Below, in pieces: positions 7,808 through 15,073 of a stretch of 15,691 nucleotides of DNA. How positions within the stretch are numbered: position 1 is the stretch's first letter; each line of letters starts with the position of its first letter. Under the pieces are notes generated by a model. That model searched no databases, had not been told where the DNA came from, and saw only the letters and a program-made list of their open reading frames with translations. Origin of the DNA: Kangiellaceae bacterium (lineage in GTDB: Bacteria > Pseudomonadota > Gammaproteobacteria > Enterobacterales > Kangiellaceae); assembly GCA_030590405.1 (NCBI GenBank), contig JAUUYO010000045.1, positions 1 through 15,691 of the forward strand, given 5' to 3'. Position numbers and translations under genes: made by a program.

Positions 7808-7837
7808 TTGACCATTCTGTCAGGATCACCGTATCAA
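7808..7837 (+). promoter_or_regulatory. Candidate sigma-70 promoter for the purine-salvage genes
   Basis: TTGACC (7808-7813), an 18-base spacer, then TATCAA (7832-7837), about 55 bases upstream of the adenine deaminase ATG. The match is five of six for -35 and four of six for -10. No purine-repressor-like palindrome or adenine riboswitch was recognised nearby. Confidence 0.4.
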
Positions 7838-7892
7838 GCAATAAATGGTGGGCTAAGATAGCCAGCATTTGTGGGTAAAATAAAAAATAATC

Positions 7893-8909
7893 ATGTCAAA
7901 AATAAACACTCTCATTGAAAAATTACCAAAAGCCGAATTGCATTTACACATTGAAGGGTCTTTAGAGCCTGAATTAATGTTCAAACTCGCCAAAAGAAAT
8001 CAACTGAAGCTGCCTTACGCCAATATCGAAGAGATCAAGCAAGCTTATAACTTCACAAAGCTACAAGATTTTCTGGATATTTATTATGCCGGTATGAGTG
8101 TATTAATTGAAGAGCAAGACTTTTATGACCTGACCATGGCCTATCTCGAAAAATGCCAACAACAAAATGTCAGACACGTTGAAATTTTTTTTGACCCACA
8201 AGGTCATACCGAAAGAGGCGTGTCCTTTTCTACCGCGCTTTCAGGCATTAACAGAGCGTTAAAAGATGGACTGAGTCAATGGGGGATCAGCTATAAAACC
8301 ATTATGTGTTTTCTCCGCCACCTCAGTGAAGAAGATGCTTTTGATACCCTTAACCAGGCGAAAGCTCACCTCGATTTGATAGACGGTGTTGGTTTAGACT
8401 CCTCGGAAGTAGGTAATCCCCCAGCTAAATTTAAAAATGTTTTTGCCGAAGCCAAAAAAATGGGGCTTAAATTAGTCGCTCATGCTGGCGAAGAAGGTCC
8501 ACCAGCCTATGTGGAAGAAGCTTTATCGATTTTAAATATCGACAGGCTCGATCATGGTAATCGAGCGATGGAATCAGCAAAACTCATCGAAAGACTAAGA
8601 AAAGAACAAATAGCCCTCACGGTCTGCCCACTTTCTAACTTAAAACTATGCGTTGTTGATGATTTAACCAAACACCCTATTCCTTCGATGTTAAAGCAAG
8701 GTTTGTTAGTCACTGTCAATTCAGACGATCCCTCCTATTTTGGTGGCTATCTCAATGACAATTATTTTGCTATTCAACAAGCTCTTAATTTAACCAGCAA
8801 AGATATTATCACTTTAATCAAAAACAGTTTTGTTGGTTCTTTTTTAAGCGATGATGAAAAACAAAAGCATTTACAATCAATCGATACCTTCCTCAACGAG
8901 CAAGAATGA
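7893..8909 (+). CDS. Adenine deaminase (adenosine-deaminase superfamily)
   Basis: The protein (338 residues) converts adenine to hypoxanthine and ammonia in the cytoplasm. Zinc and catalytic residues of the superfamily are all present: H17-x-H19, H197 with E200 (AHAGEEG), H221 (LDHGNR) and D278-D279 (NSDDP). I prefer adenine over adenosine deaminase because family-specific blocks fit the bacterial/fungal adenine aminohydrolase group: FFDPQGHTERG at 99-109, GLDSSEVGNPP at 167-177, and YYAG followed by QDFYDLT at 64-81. The AzgA-type purine-base permease downstream fits the same substrate. Adenosine activity is not excluded. It begins a four-gene co-directional run; the next gene starts 34 bases after its stop. 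No strong ribosome-binding site is seen close to the ATG, which is preceded by an A-rich stretch. Confidence 0.88.
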   Translation: MSKINTLIEKLPKAELHLHIEGSLEPELMFKLAKRNQLKLPYANIEEIKQAYNFTKLQDFLDIYYAGMSVLIEEQDFYDLTMAYLEKCQQQNVRHVEIFFDPQGHTERGVSFSTALSGINRALKDGLSQWGISYKTIMCFLRHLSEEDAFDTLNQAKAHLDLIDGVGLDSSEVGNPPAKFKNVFAEAKKMGLKLVAHAGEEGPPAYVEEALSILNIDRLDHGNRAMESAKLIERLRKEQIALTVCPLSNLKLCVVDDLTKHPIPSMLKQGLLVTVNSDDPSYFGGYLNDNYFAIQQALNLTSKDIITLIKNSFVGSFLSDDEKQKHLQSIDTFLNEQE

Positions 8910-8943
8910 GCAAACTGAATAAAAATAAAAAAAGGACTCAGCT

Positions 8944-10380
8944 TTGAGCGAAATAAAAACGGCGATTAACGCTAACTCAGATGATGTTTCTACTAATAGT
9001 GCTTCTGATAATAGTGTTTCTAATAATAGCATTTCTGTTAACGAAGCAGATCGATACCCCTATTGGCGTAACCGGATCATGTATTCGATGTTGGCAGGTT
9101 ATGCGGTATTTTATTTTATTCGAAAAAATTTATCCGTAGCCAATCCCTACATCAGAGAAGAGTTTGGTATTGGTAAAGAAGAGTTTGGCGCAGCGCTGGC
9201 TTTCGCCTCGATCGCCTATGGCATTTCAAAATTTGTTAGTGGCCTACTGGTTGATAACTTTAGCGCAAGATACATCATGAGCGCAGGTTTAATCCTCTCG
9301 GCTTGCGTTAGTTTTCTGTTAGGTTTTACCAGCGAAAGCAGTAGTGCTTTTTTAGGCATGTCGGTCACCAGTTTCTTCGCACTCTTCTGGATTATCAATA
9401 ATATATTTCAAGGCATGGGGCAACCCCCTTGTAGTCGCTTAATCACCCAATGGTTTAGCGCGGCCGAAATCGGAAAACAATGGGGTATATGGAATATGTC
9501 TCATCATATCGGTGCGGCATTTATTTTATCCGTTGGTGGTTACCTGATTGTTTATTTTGAAACCTGGCGAGCGGTGTTTTTTGCACCAGCAAGCTTTGCC
9601 ATTATTTTTGGATTATTTTTATTCAATCGACTGCGAGACAAACCGGAAGATGTCGGTTTACCGGCCATTGAAGTTTACCACCAAGCCACACTGCATCATG
9701 AGCGAAGTCAACATCTTGATGAAATAATTGAAGAAGAACACAGAAAAGAAACTGCGGTCGAGCTTTTAACTCGCCATGTGTTAACCAATAAAATGATATG
9801 GCTGGTCAGTCTGGTTAATTTATTTATCTACATTGTCAGGATTGGAATACTGGATTGGGCCCCAAGCTTTTTAAAGGAAAGTCGAGGGTTATCGATCATG
9901 GAATCGGCTTTAACAACATCGACCTTTGAGATCGCTGGCATTGTTGGCGCGATTGCTGCTGGCTGGCTTTCTGATACGGTTTTTCAGGGGCGGCGAGGAA
10001 GAGTTTCGGTGATCTTTATGTTTCTGTTAGTTTTGTCGGTGTTGGCTATTTTGTATGTCCCTTCAAATAATGCTTACTTAATGTCGGTCACATTATTCGC
10101 AGTTGGCTTTTTCGTACATGGTCCCATGTTACTGGTCGCGGTTGCCGCCGCGGATTTTGCGACAAAAAAAGCGGCTGCGACGGCGGTCGGACTCACCGGG
10201 CTATTCGGTTACATCGGCGCATTTTTTGCGAACTATGGTACTGGGTTGATTGCCGAAAGATGGGGGTGGGATTATGTCATCTATTTTTATCTGGCATCGG
10301 CATTTATCGGCACAGCATTATTAGTACTTACATGGAATAGCCGCTCTCCGATCTTGGACGAACTCCACAATAAATCATAA
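8944..10380 (+). CDS. Organophosphate:phosphate antiporter (GlpT/UhpT-type MFS)
   Basis: This 478-residue inner-membrane protein of the major facilitator superfamily is clearly related along its length to GlpT. Shared blocks are FYFIRKNLSVANPYI (about 56-70), QGMGQPPCSR (156-165), NMSHHIGA (184-191), RDKPEDVGLP (231-240), RIGILDWAPSFLKE (299-312) and GLTGLFGY near the C-terminal third. The two phosphate-binding arginines of GlpT correspond to R60 and R299, and the substrate-site His to H187. Such carriers exchange inorganic phosphate for phosphorylated compounds such as glycerol 3-phosphate or sugar phosphates; the exact substrate is not readable. The TTG start is supported by AGGA seven bases upstream. 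The first 40 residues are a hydrophilic extension containing a five-residue repeat (see 8986-9045). It lies between two purine-salvage genes, which suggests a substrate other than glycerol phosphate, perhaps a pentose phosphate. Confidence 0.88.
   Translation: MSEIKTAINANSDDVSTNSASDNSVSNNSISVNEADRYPYWRNRIMYSMLAGYAVFYFIRKNLSVANPYIREEFGIGKEEFGAALAFASIAYGISKFVSGLLVDNFSARYIMSAGLILSACVSFLLGFTSESSSAFLGMSVTSFFALFWIINNIFQGMGQPPCSRLITQWFSAAEIGKQWGIWNMSHHIGAAFILSVGGYLIVYFETWRAVFFAPASFAIIFGLFLFNRLRDKPEDVGLPAIEVYHQATLHHERSQHLDEIIEEEHRKETAVELLTRHVLTNKMIWLVSLVNLFIYIVRIGILDWAPSFLKESRGLSIMESALTTSTFEIAGIVGAIAAGWLSDTVFQGRRGRVSVIFMFLLVLSVLAILYVPSNNAYLMSVTLFAVGFFVHGPMLLVAVAAADFATKKAAATAVGLTGLFGYIGAFFANYGTGLIAERWGWDYVIYFYLASAFIGTALLVLTWNSRSPILDELHNKS
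8986..9045 (+). repeat. 15-bp coding tandem repeat at the antiporter N-terminus
   Basis: Three 15-base units (8986-9000, 9001-9015, 9016-9030) encode VSTNS, ASDNS and VSNNS, and a decayed fourth (9031-9045) encodes ISVNE. Unit length is a multiple of three, so copy changes would stay in frame. The repeat lies in the cytoplasmic tail before the first membrane helix. Confidence 0.8.
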
Positions 10381-10425
10381 ATCATAAAAAATAATTTAAT
10401 AACACAATAATAAAGAGAAAACAAA

Positions 10426-11724
10426 ATGCTTGAATCTTTTTTTAAACTAAGCGAACACAAAACGACCATTCGTACAGAAATAATTGCAGGTTTTACCACA
10501 TTCTTAACCATGGCTTATATTATTTTTGTGAACCCTGACATTTTATCTCAAGCCGGTATTGACCGCGATGCCGCTTTTGTAGCGACTTGTTTAGCGGCTG
10601 CACTCGCGACTTTTGCAATGGGGATCTATTCAAACTATCCGATAGCACTGGCCCCAGGTATGGGAGTCAATGCATTTTTTACTTATACCGTGGTGCTTGG
10701 TCAAGGGTATAGTTGGCAAGTCGCATTAGGCGCGGTATTTTTAGCAGGTATTTTATTTTTAATTTTAAGCGTGTTACCGATCCGAGAATGGGTTATCAAT
10801 GCCATCCCTAAATCACAAAAAATGGCGATTGCTGTGGGTATCGGACTATTCTTAGCCATTATTGCCCTACAGAATATGGCGGTTGTTGTTGATCATCCTG
10901 CAACACTGGTGTCCTTGGGCGATATTACAAAACCGACCGTCTTATTATCCATTTTTTGCTTTCTTCTTATCGTCACTTTAGAGGCCAGGAAAATTCCTGG
11001 GGCAATCATTATCGGTATCATAACCACCACTTTAGTTGGCGCAGCATTTGGACTTTCCAACTATTCAGGTATCGTTTCTATGCCGCCAAGCTTGATGCCA
11101 ACCTTCAATCAACTCGACATCGTCGGCGCACTTGATGTTGGTATGATTGGCATTGTTATGGCATTTCTATTTGTGCATATGTTTGATACCGCTGGTACGT
11201 TAGTCACCGTAGCGACTTCCGCTAACTTACTCGATAAGCAAGGTAACCTTCCAAGGTTAGGAAAAGTCTTGCTTGCCGATAGCACCACTATGGCTGCTGG
11301 CGCTGTTCTCGGTACATCGCCTACAACCAGTTATATCGAAAGTACTGCTGGCGTCAATGCCGGAGGACGCACAGGGCTAACAGCGGTAGTCGTTGCACTA
11401 TTATTTTTAGCCAGTTTATTTTTAGCGCCGCTGGTTGGCTCAATTCCAAGTTATGCCACTTTTCCTGTATTACTGTTTGTTGCCACCATGATGATCAAAA
11501 ATATCATTCATATTGACTGGGAAGATATGACCGAATATGTTCCTGCGGTAGTCACCGTTATCGTTATGCCGCTGTCTTTTTCAATCACCGATGGTATTGG
11601 ATTTGGCATTATTACCTATGGACTATTAAAAATCACAACAGGAAAAGCCAGTCGTGCAGATATACCGGTAATGATCATGGCAGCGATTTTTGTTTCTAAA
11701 TATTTGTTTTTAGGAACTCACTAG
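10426..11724 (+). CDS. AzgA-type purine base permease (NCS2 superfamily)
   Basis: This 432-residue polytopic inner-membrane protein matches the AzgA/PbuG/PurP branch that imports adenine, guanine or hypoxanthine with protons. Signature segments are RTEIIAGFTTFLTMAYIIFVNP at 16-37, ALAPGMGVNAFF at 74-85, FDTAGT at 253-258, and GTSPTTSYIES at 296-306 followed by AGVNAGGRTGL at 308-318. The length is typical and no signature segment is missing. It starts 45 bases after the antiporter gene. Purine specificity is strongly supported; adenine as main substrate is inferred from the deaminase two genes upstream. The ribosome-binding site (AGAGAAAA) is modest. Confidence 0.9.
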   Translation: MLESFFKLSEHKTTIRTEIIAGFTTFLTMAYIIFVNPDILSQAGIDRDAAFVATCLAAALATFAMGIYSNYPIALAPGMGVNAFFTYTVVLGQGYSWQVALGAVFLAGILFLILSVLPIREWVINAIPKSQKMAIAVGIGLFLAIIALQNMAVVVDHPATLVSLGDITKPTVLLSIFCFLLIVTLEARKIPGAIIIGIITTTLVGAAFGLSNYSGIVSMPPSLMPTFNQLDIVGALDVGMIGIVMAFLFVHMFDTAGTLVTVATSANLLDKQGNLPRLGKVLLADSTTMAAGAVLGTSPTTSYIESTAGVNAGGRTGLTAVVVALLFLASLFLAPLVGSIPSYATFPVLLFVATMMIKNIIHIDWEDMTEYVPAVVTVIVMPLSFSITDGIGFGIITYGLLKITTGKASRADIPVMIMAAIFVSKYLFLGTH

Positions 11725-11798
11725 AAAAAACTATTTTTGACCAATGGCTCCTCACTTGGAGTCGGTAGAAATTCCAGGACTTTAAGGAAGACAATAAA

Positions 11799-12686
11799 AT
11801 GAAAAAACTAACCATCATCTGTACTTTGATTTTTGTCTCAATGCTACAAAACACAAGCTACGCGCAAGAAAATAAAATCGAGTGCCTAAGCAGTATTAAA
11901 AATGCAAGCTATACCGGAGTTTACAAAGGAATAGAAAATAATTTGTCGGTTGAGGATTTTCACCGCGATTTATTTTGTGCCGAATCGTTTAAAACTGAAA
12001 AATACCCACAAGGTTTTGTAACAATTTTCGGAAGTTCAAGAATTCATAAAAAAAATACTCAAGGTGATGTGCAAGTTAATCAGGCAAACGACCAGCTTTA
12101 CCAACAAATTTATAATTTGGCTTTTAAATGGACGGAAAATCATTCAGCAGAATATCCAATTCTAACGGGTGCTGGCCCGGGTATTATGGAAGCAGGGAGT
12201 CGCGGAGCGATTAATGCTGGCGGTCCAAGTATTGGCTATACCACTTATTATGGTCCATCAAGAAAAGCGAAAAATGGCGATGCGAGCATGGCTTTTTGGA
12301 AATATCGACCATCTAAAAATAAATCAAAAACCATTGTGACTGACGGACTAATCTTTACCAGTGTAGCCATTAGAGAAAGCCTGATGATCAATCATTCTGC
12401 TGCAATGGTTTTTGCGCCAGGCGGAACAGGCACCGAATGGGAAATATTTCAAACCATTGAGCAAATGAAAAGTGGCCAATTAAAACCAGTGCCTATGTAT
12501 ATTGTTGGCGACAAGAAAATGCATTGGCAGAGTTTATATAATCGTTTAGAAGACATGATAAAAAGAGGCACCATCAAGCGCTATGAAGTTGAAGCGCTGT
12601 TTGTTCATGTTGATAATCCAGAAGATGTTTTTAAGTTATTAACGAAAGAGCTGAAGTTGAATTTAGCTGCATCAGTTCAGAGTTGA
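11799..12686 (+). CDS. Exported LOG-family nucleotide phosphoribohydrolase
   Basis: The protein has 295 residues. LOG enzymes hydrolyse the N-glycosidic bond of nucleoside 5'-monophosphates, giving free base and ribose 5-phosphate. The family motifs are present: GSSR at 78-81, GAGPGIMEAGSRGA at 124-137, R192, and PGGTGTEWE at 207-215. The R192-E215 spacing equals that of the catalytic Arg/Glu pair in known LOG proteins. Unusually, it starts with a classical signal peptide: MKK, a hydrophobic core to about 16, then S20-Y-A22 before the likely cut. The mature part has exactly two cysteines (C29, C60), which could form a disulfide in the periplasm. AAGGAAG precedes the ATG by about nine bases. 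The gene lies 74 bases after the purine permease. A small hairpin (GGCTCC/GGAGTC, 11746-11763) sits in that gap. Substrate could be AMP or another nucleotide; cytokinin activation is not implied. Confidence 0.85.
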   Translation: MKKLTIICTLIFVSMLQNTSYAQENKIECLSSIKNASYTGVYKGIENNLSVEDFHRDLFCAESFKTEKYPQGFVTIFGSSRIHKKNTQGDVQVNQANDQLYQQIYNLAFKWTENHSAEYPILTGAGPGIMEAGSRGAINAGGPSIGYTTYYGPSRKAKNGDASMAFWKYRPSKNKSKTIVTDGLIFTSVAIRESLMINHSAAMVFAPGGTGTEWEIFQTIEQMKSGQLKPVPMYIVGDKKMHWQSLYNRLEDMIKRGTIKRYEVEALFVHVDNPEDVFKLLTKELKLNLAASVQS

Positions 12687-12762
12687 TATAACAAGGCAAG
12701 CAAACCTGTTCCCGTATGCGTCACGTTTTTTGCAGTATTAGGTGTAGCTAAATAGGTGTTGA

Positions 12763-13617
12763 ATGAATAAAATCATCTTCTTAATAGTATTTATAGTTTC
12801 TTCTTTTCATGTAAAGGGGGCGGCTATAACTTCTGACAATCAGAGTTTTGAGATCAAAAATTCTGAAATTTACACCATTGACTCAAAAATATTGGGGCGT
12901 AAGTACGACATTTATATTAAAGTTCCTCATGATTATTTTGATAAAAATAATGAATCAAAAAAATATCCAGTCCTATATTTAAACGATGGCCCTCATACCT
13001 TTAAAGTTGCAGCAGGTGTTACTCACTTCACCAATATGGATAGAGCAATAGTTGTTGGGATTTCATTCGCACATGGAGAGAGTAGTCAATTTAGTCGTGT
13101 GCGTGATCTTACTCCTGAAATTGATGAAAGCTGGAAAAACTATACAACGGGTGGTGCACCTAAATATTTAGAGTTTATTGAAGATGAAATATTTGCTTTT
13201 GTAGAGAAGAATTATCGTATTAACGTTAATCAACGGATACTTTCTGGTCACTCACTAGGCGGCTCATTTGGAGCATGGGTGTTATTGACAAAGCCAGAGC
13301 TATTTTCTGGCTACATTTTAACCAGCCCTTCGCTTTGGTTTAAAAATGACTTAATTTTTGACTTGGAAGAAGAATATTTCAAAAATCATATCTCATTAAA
13401 GGCAAGTGTATTTATAGCTACCGGTGCTTTAGAAACACCAGAAAATGGAATGCATAATAATATGGTCTATGGTCATGTAAGATTCTTAAAACGCTTGCGT
13501 TCACGAAACTACCAAGGAATACATATAAATGACGAGATAGTTGATGGAACAGACCATTATTCAACATTCCCTGTTGGTTTGGCGAAAGGTTTAAAGTTGA
13601 TGTATCAAGATTTATAG
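12763..13617 (+). CDS. Exported esterase, alpha/beta-hydrolase (esterase-D/IroE type)
   Basis: This 284-residue protein has a signal peptide (MNKIIF, hydrophobic to about 15, likely cut near VKG19-A). The mature part fits the PF00756-type esterase family: YPVLYLNDGPHTF at 68-80, nucleophile elbow G162-H-S164-L-G-G, TSPSLWF at 187-193, and likely catalytic His at D264-H265-Y near the end. The acid residue is less clear, with E224 a candidate. It probably cleaves ester bonds of small or siderophore-like molecules in the periplasm; the substrate is unknown. An AGGTG element lies close before the ATG. It follows the LOG gene by 76 bases, so it may be read from the same transcript, but nothing in its function links it to purines. 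It is convergent with the next gene. Confidence 0.82.
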   Translation: MNKIIFLIVFIVSSFHVKGAAITSDNQSFEIKNSEIYTIDSKILGRKYDIYIKVPHDYFDKNNESKKYPVLYLNDGPHTFKVAAGVTHFTNMDRAIVVGISFAHGESSQFSRVRDLTPEIDESWKNYTTGGAPKYLEFIEDEIFAFVEKNYRINVNQRILSGHSLGGSFGAWVLLTKPELFSGYILTSPSLWFKNDLIFDLEEEYFKNHISLKASVFIATGALETPENGMHNNMVYGHVRFLKRLRSRNYQGIHINDEIVDGTDHYSTFPVGLAKGLKLMYQDL

Positions 13618-13764
13618 TCAGAACCTATTGGACTATAAATATCGCATTCATTAAAAAGTGACTCCTCATATGTAAACGCTGAACTTACAACGGCTACCCG
13701 CACCAAGACGCTCAATCTTGAAGCTTGACCTTTTTGTAAACCGGCTCTCAAATATTGGAGTGCT

Positions 13765-14187
13765 TTAACGTTGCTGCCAGGTGTCGCGTCTAACGCGTCG
13801 CCTGCATAACCTGATTAAGTATCCAGCGTATTCGAAAAAAAACATACTAGCTGTTGCTCCCAATATGAAGGGTACAATTTTAAAGACCATCAAACCCATA
13901 TCAAAGAAGCCGACACGAATACTTTCAAGACTCAACCAAACTAAGGCAAACACAAATAAAAGGTTACATAGTGAAAACTTAGATACTTTGGGTAGAATAT
14001 TTACAGCCATTAAGAAAAATCCAACTAGGCCTCCTTGAACTAAAAAGCTAGTCAGATCCAAATACAAAATTTCAAAATGATTTGAAGAGCCATCAAAAAC
14101 GTCGATAGCAGGCGCTATGATGTTACCAATATAACTAGCACCTAAAATGATTAAAATAAAACTGATGTAAGTTGCAGTTTTTTCCAT
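13765..14187 (-). CDS. Small four-helix membrane protein, unknown function
   Basis: I do not recognise a family for this 140-residue protein. Hydrophobic stretches at about 7-29, 44-65, 72-90 and 97-127 suggest four transmembrane helices. The last 13 residues are very basic (CRRRVRRDTWQQR) and would be cytoplasmic by the positive-inside rule. Those codons run through a near-perfect palindrome (13778-13804), so the natural end of the protein may have been altered by whatever placed that repeat. The ATG has a good ribosome-binding site (AAAGG, about five bases upstream). It is the downstream gene of a minus-strand series with the SEC-C gene, separated by 188 bases rich in hairpins, so it is probably transcribed on its own. 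Confidence 0.65.
   Translation of the reverse strand: MEKTATYISFILIILGASYIGNIIAPAIDVFDGSSNHFEILYLDLTSFLVQGGLVGFFLMAVNILPKVSKFSLCNLLFVFALVWLSLESIRVGFFDMGLMVFKIVPFILGATASMFFFEYAGYLIRLCRRRVRRDTWQQR
13778..13804. repeat. Palindrome overlapping the 3' end of the membrane-protein gene
   Basis: CAGGTGTCGCGT, loop CTA, ACGCGTCGCCTG: 12-base arms that are complementary except for one mismatch and one G-U-type wobble. GC content is much higher than the surroundings. It lies inside the last codons of the minus-strand gene and about 160 bases beyond the convergent esterase stop. It could act as a two-way terminator stem or be a mobile-repeat remnant. Confidence 0.6.
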
Positions 14188-14210
14188 AGTGCCTTTAATC
14201 CCTTAGATAA

Positions 14211-14273
14211 GTGCCCGCTCCGAGAGCGTGACGCAGCGACGCTAAAAAAGCTATTCAGTGTCATTTCGGAGCA
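14211..14273. repeat. Cluster of overlapping inverted repeats between minus-strand genes
   Basis: Three pairings share this stretch: CGCTC-CGA-GAGCG (14216-14228); AGCGT at 14225-14229 with ACGCT at 14239-14243; and an outer pair of GTGC plus TCCGA (14211-14223, split by four bases) with TCGGAGCAC (14265-14273). They are mutually exclusive in part, giving alternative folds. The stretch lies just upstream of the membrane-protein ATG (14187), in its leader if transcription starts further up. I cannot assign a known RNA family. Confidence 0.5.
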
Positions 14274-14375
14274 CTCCATCGGCTTAGGTCTGAGTGCAAC
14301 GTTTTAGGCTGTTTTTGTTAATACTTAAGCTCATTATACGCTACTGGCTATGCTTTACGAAACACACGGGAAGAC

Positions 14376-14900
14376 TTAATTAAGACAACATTTCTTGAAT
14401 TTTTTTCCTGTCCCACAAGGGCATGGATCATTTCTACCAACTGTGAATTTAGAAATATACGGTGATTTTTTGTTCTGCTTGTCAATTTCCGCTCTAAATA
14501 TTTTGTAGTGTTCTTTTAATCTTTTAACATAACTGATATCGTTTTTTAAAACCATGTCTATTTTTCTTAACAGTGCTTGCGCGAACTCGGATTGTGGACT
14601 TGCTAAATTCAAACTGAGGCCAACTAAAGTGTCTATTACCCTAGGATCGTCCTCCCCCATCCAATCAATGTAGTATTGTCGTTTATCCCAGCCATATGTT
14701 ATAACAGCTAATAACTGCTCTGTTTTTTCTGAAAGGACATTAAAAAACACACGACGACAATCACAGTTTTGATCATTACAATAAGCTTCCATAAATATAT
14801 ATTTATCATCGGGTAATTCATGGTCACCATATATTGTTAATGATCTCGTTTCCTTTTCGGCAATATTTGGAAATCTTTCATAAAAAGGGGTATAAGGCAT
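14376..14900 (-). CDS. SEC-C motif protein, unknown function
   Basis: This 174-residue protein ends in a SEC-C zinc motif: GRNDPCPCGTGKKFKKCC, with C160, C162, C171 and C172. The body (about 1-140) belongs to a family I recall from many bacteria, with the opening YTPFYERFPNIAEKETRS and an internal C41-x4-C46-x-C48 followed by RRVFF. Those extra cysteines could bind a second metal. SEC-C motifs, named from the SecA C terminus, bind zinc and often mediate protein interaction, including with SecB or ribosomes. The role of this family is not known. The ATG is backed by AGGA about seven bases upstream. No signal peptide or membrane helix is visible. It is flanked by unrelated genes, consistent with an accessory position. 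Confidence 0.8.
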   Translation of the reverse strand: MPYTPFYERFPNIAEKETRSLTIYGDHELPDDKYIFMEAYCNDQNCDCRRVFFNVLSEKTEQLLAVITYGWDKRQYYIDWMGEDDPRVIDTLVGLSLNLASPQSEFAQALLRKIDMVLKNDISYVKRLKEHYKIFRAEIDKQNKKSPYISKFTVGRNDPCPCGTGKKFKKCCLN

Positions 14901-15014
14901 ATAATTCCTCGAAATCTACTTTGCTTGTTTGGTTCAAGCAATTCTTATTTTAAATGTTAATAGTAACAATGTAAGAAATGAAATTAACCATTGGAGGCCC
15001 ATAACTCGAATAAC

Positions 15015-15035
15015 AGCTCTTCCCCCAGAAGAGCT
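15015..15035 (-). terminator. Likely terminator hairpin after the lectin gene
   Basis: AGCTCTTC, loop CCCCA, GAAGAGCT: a perfect 8-bp stem located about 39 bases beyond the lectin-gene stop (15074) on the minus strand. It is followed on that strand by GTTATT rather than a strong U-run, so efficiency is uncertain. Confidence 0.5.
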
Positions 15036-15073
15036 TGATAGAGTAGTACTATGAATTATGTCAATTGGCTTAA

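Noticed and set aside
7717..7892. Adenine riboswitch or purine-repressor box upstream of adenine deaminase
   Set aside because: No purine-riboswitch core or PurR-like palindrome was visible; only a sigma-70-like promoter candidate.
7893..8909. Annotation as adenosine deaminase (Add)
   Set aside because: Signature blocks fit the adenine deaminase group better and the downstream carrier moves purine bases; kept only as an alternative.
12687..12762. Possible integron attC site between the LOG and esterase genes (starts ATATAACAAGGC, ends GTTGAAT)
   Set aside because: The ends loosely resemble attC core sites, but the two sides do not pair as L/R boxes should. No second matching site flanks the esterase, and there is no integrase in the window.
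13618..13676. Minus-strand start with a GAGGAG ribosome-binding site near 13660
   Set aside because: The reading frames from the ATGs there stop within about eight codons, so no protein is supported.
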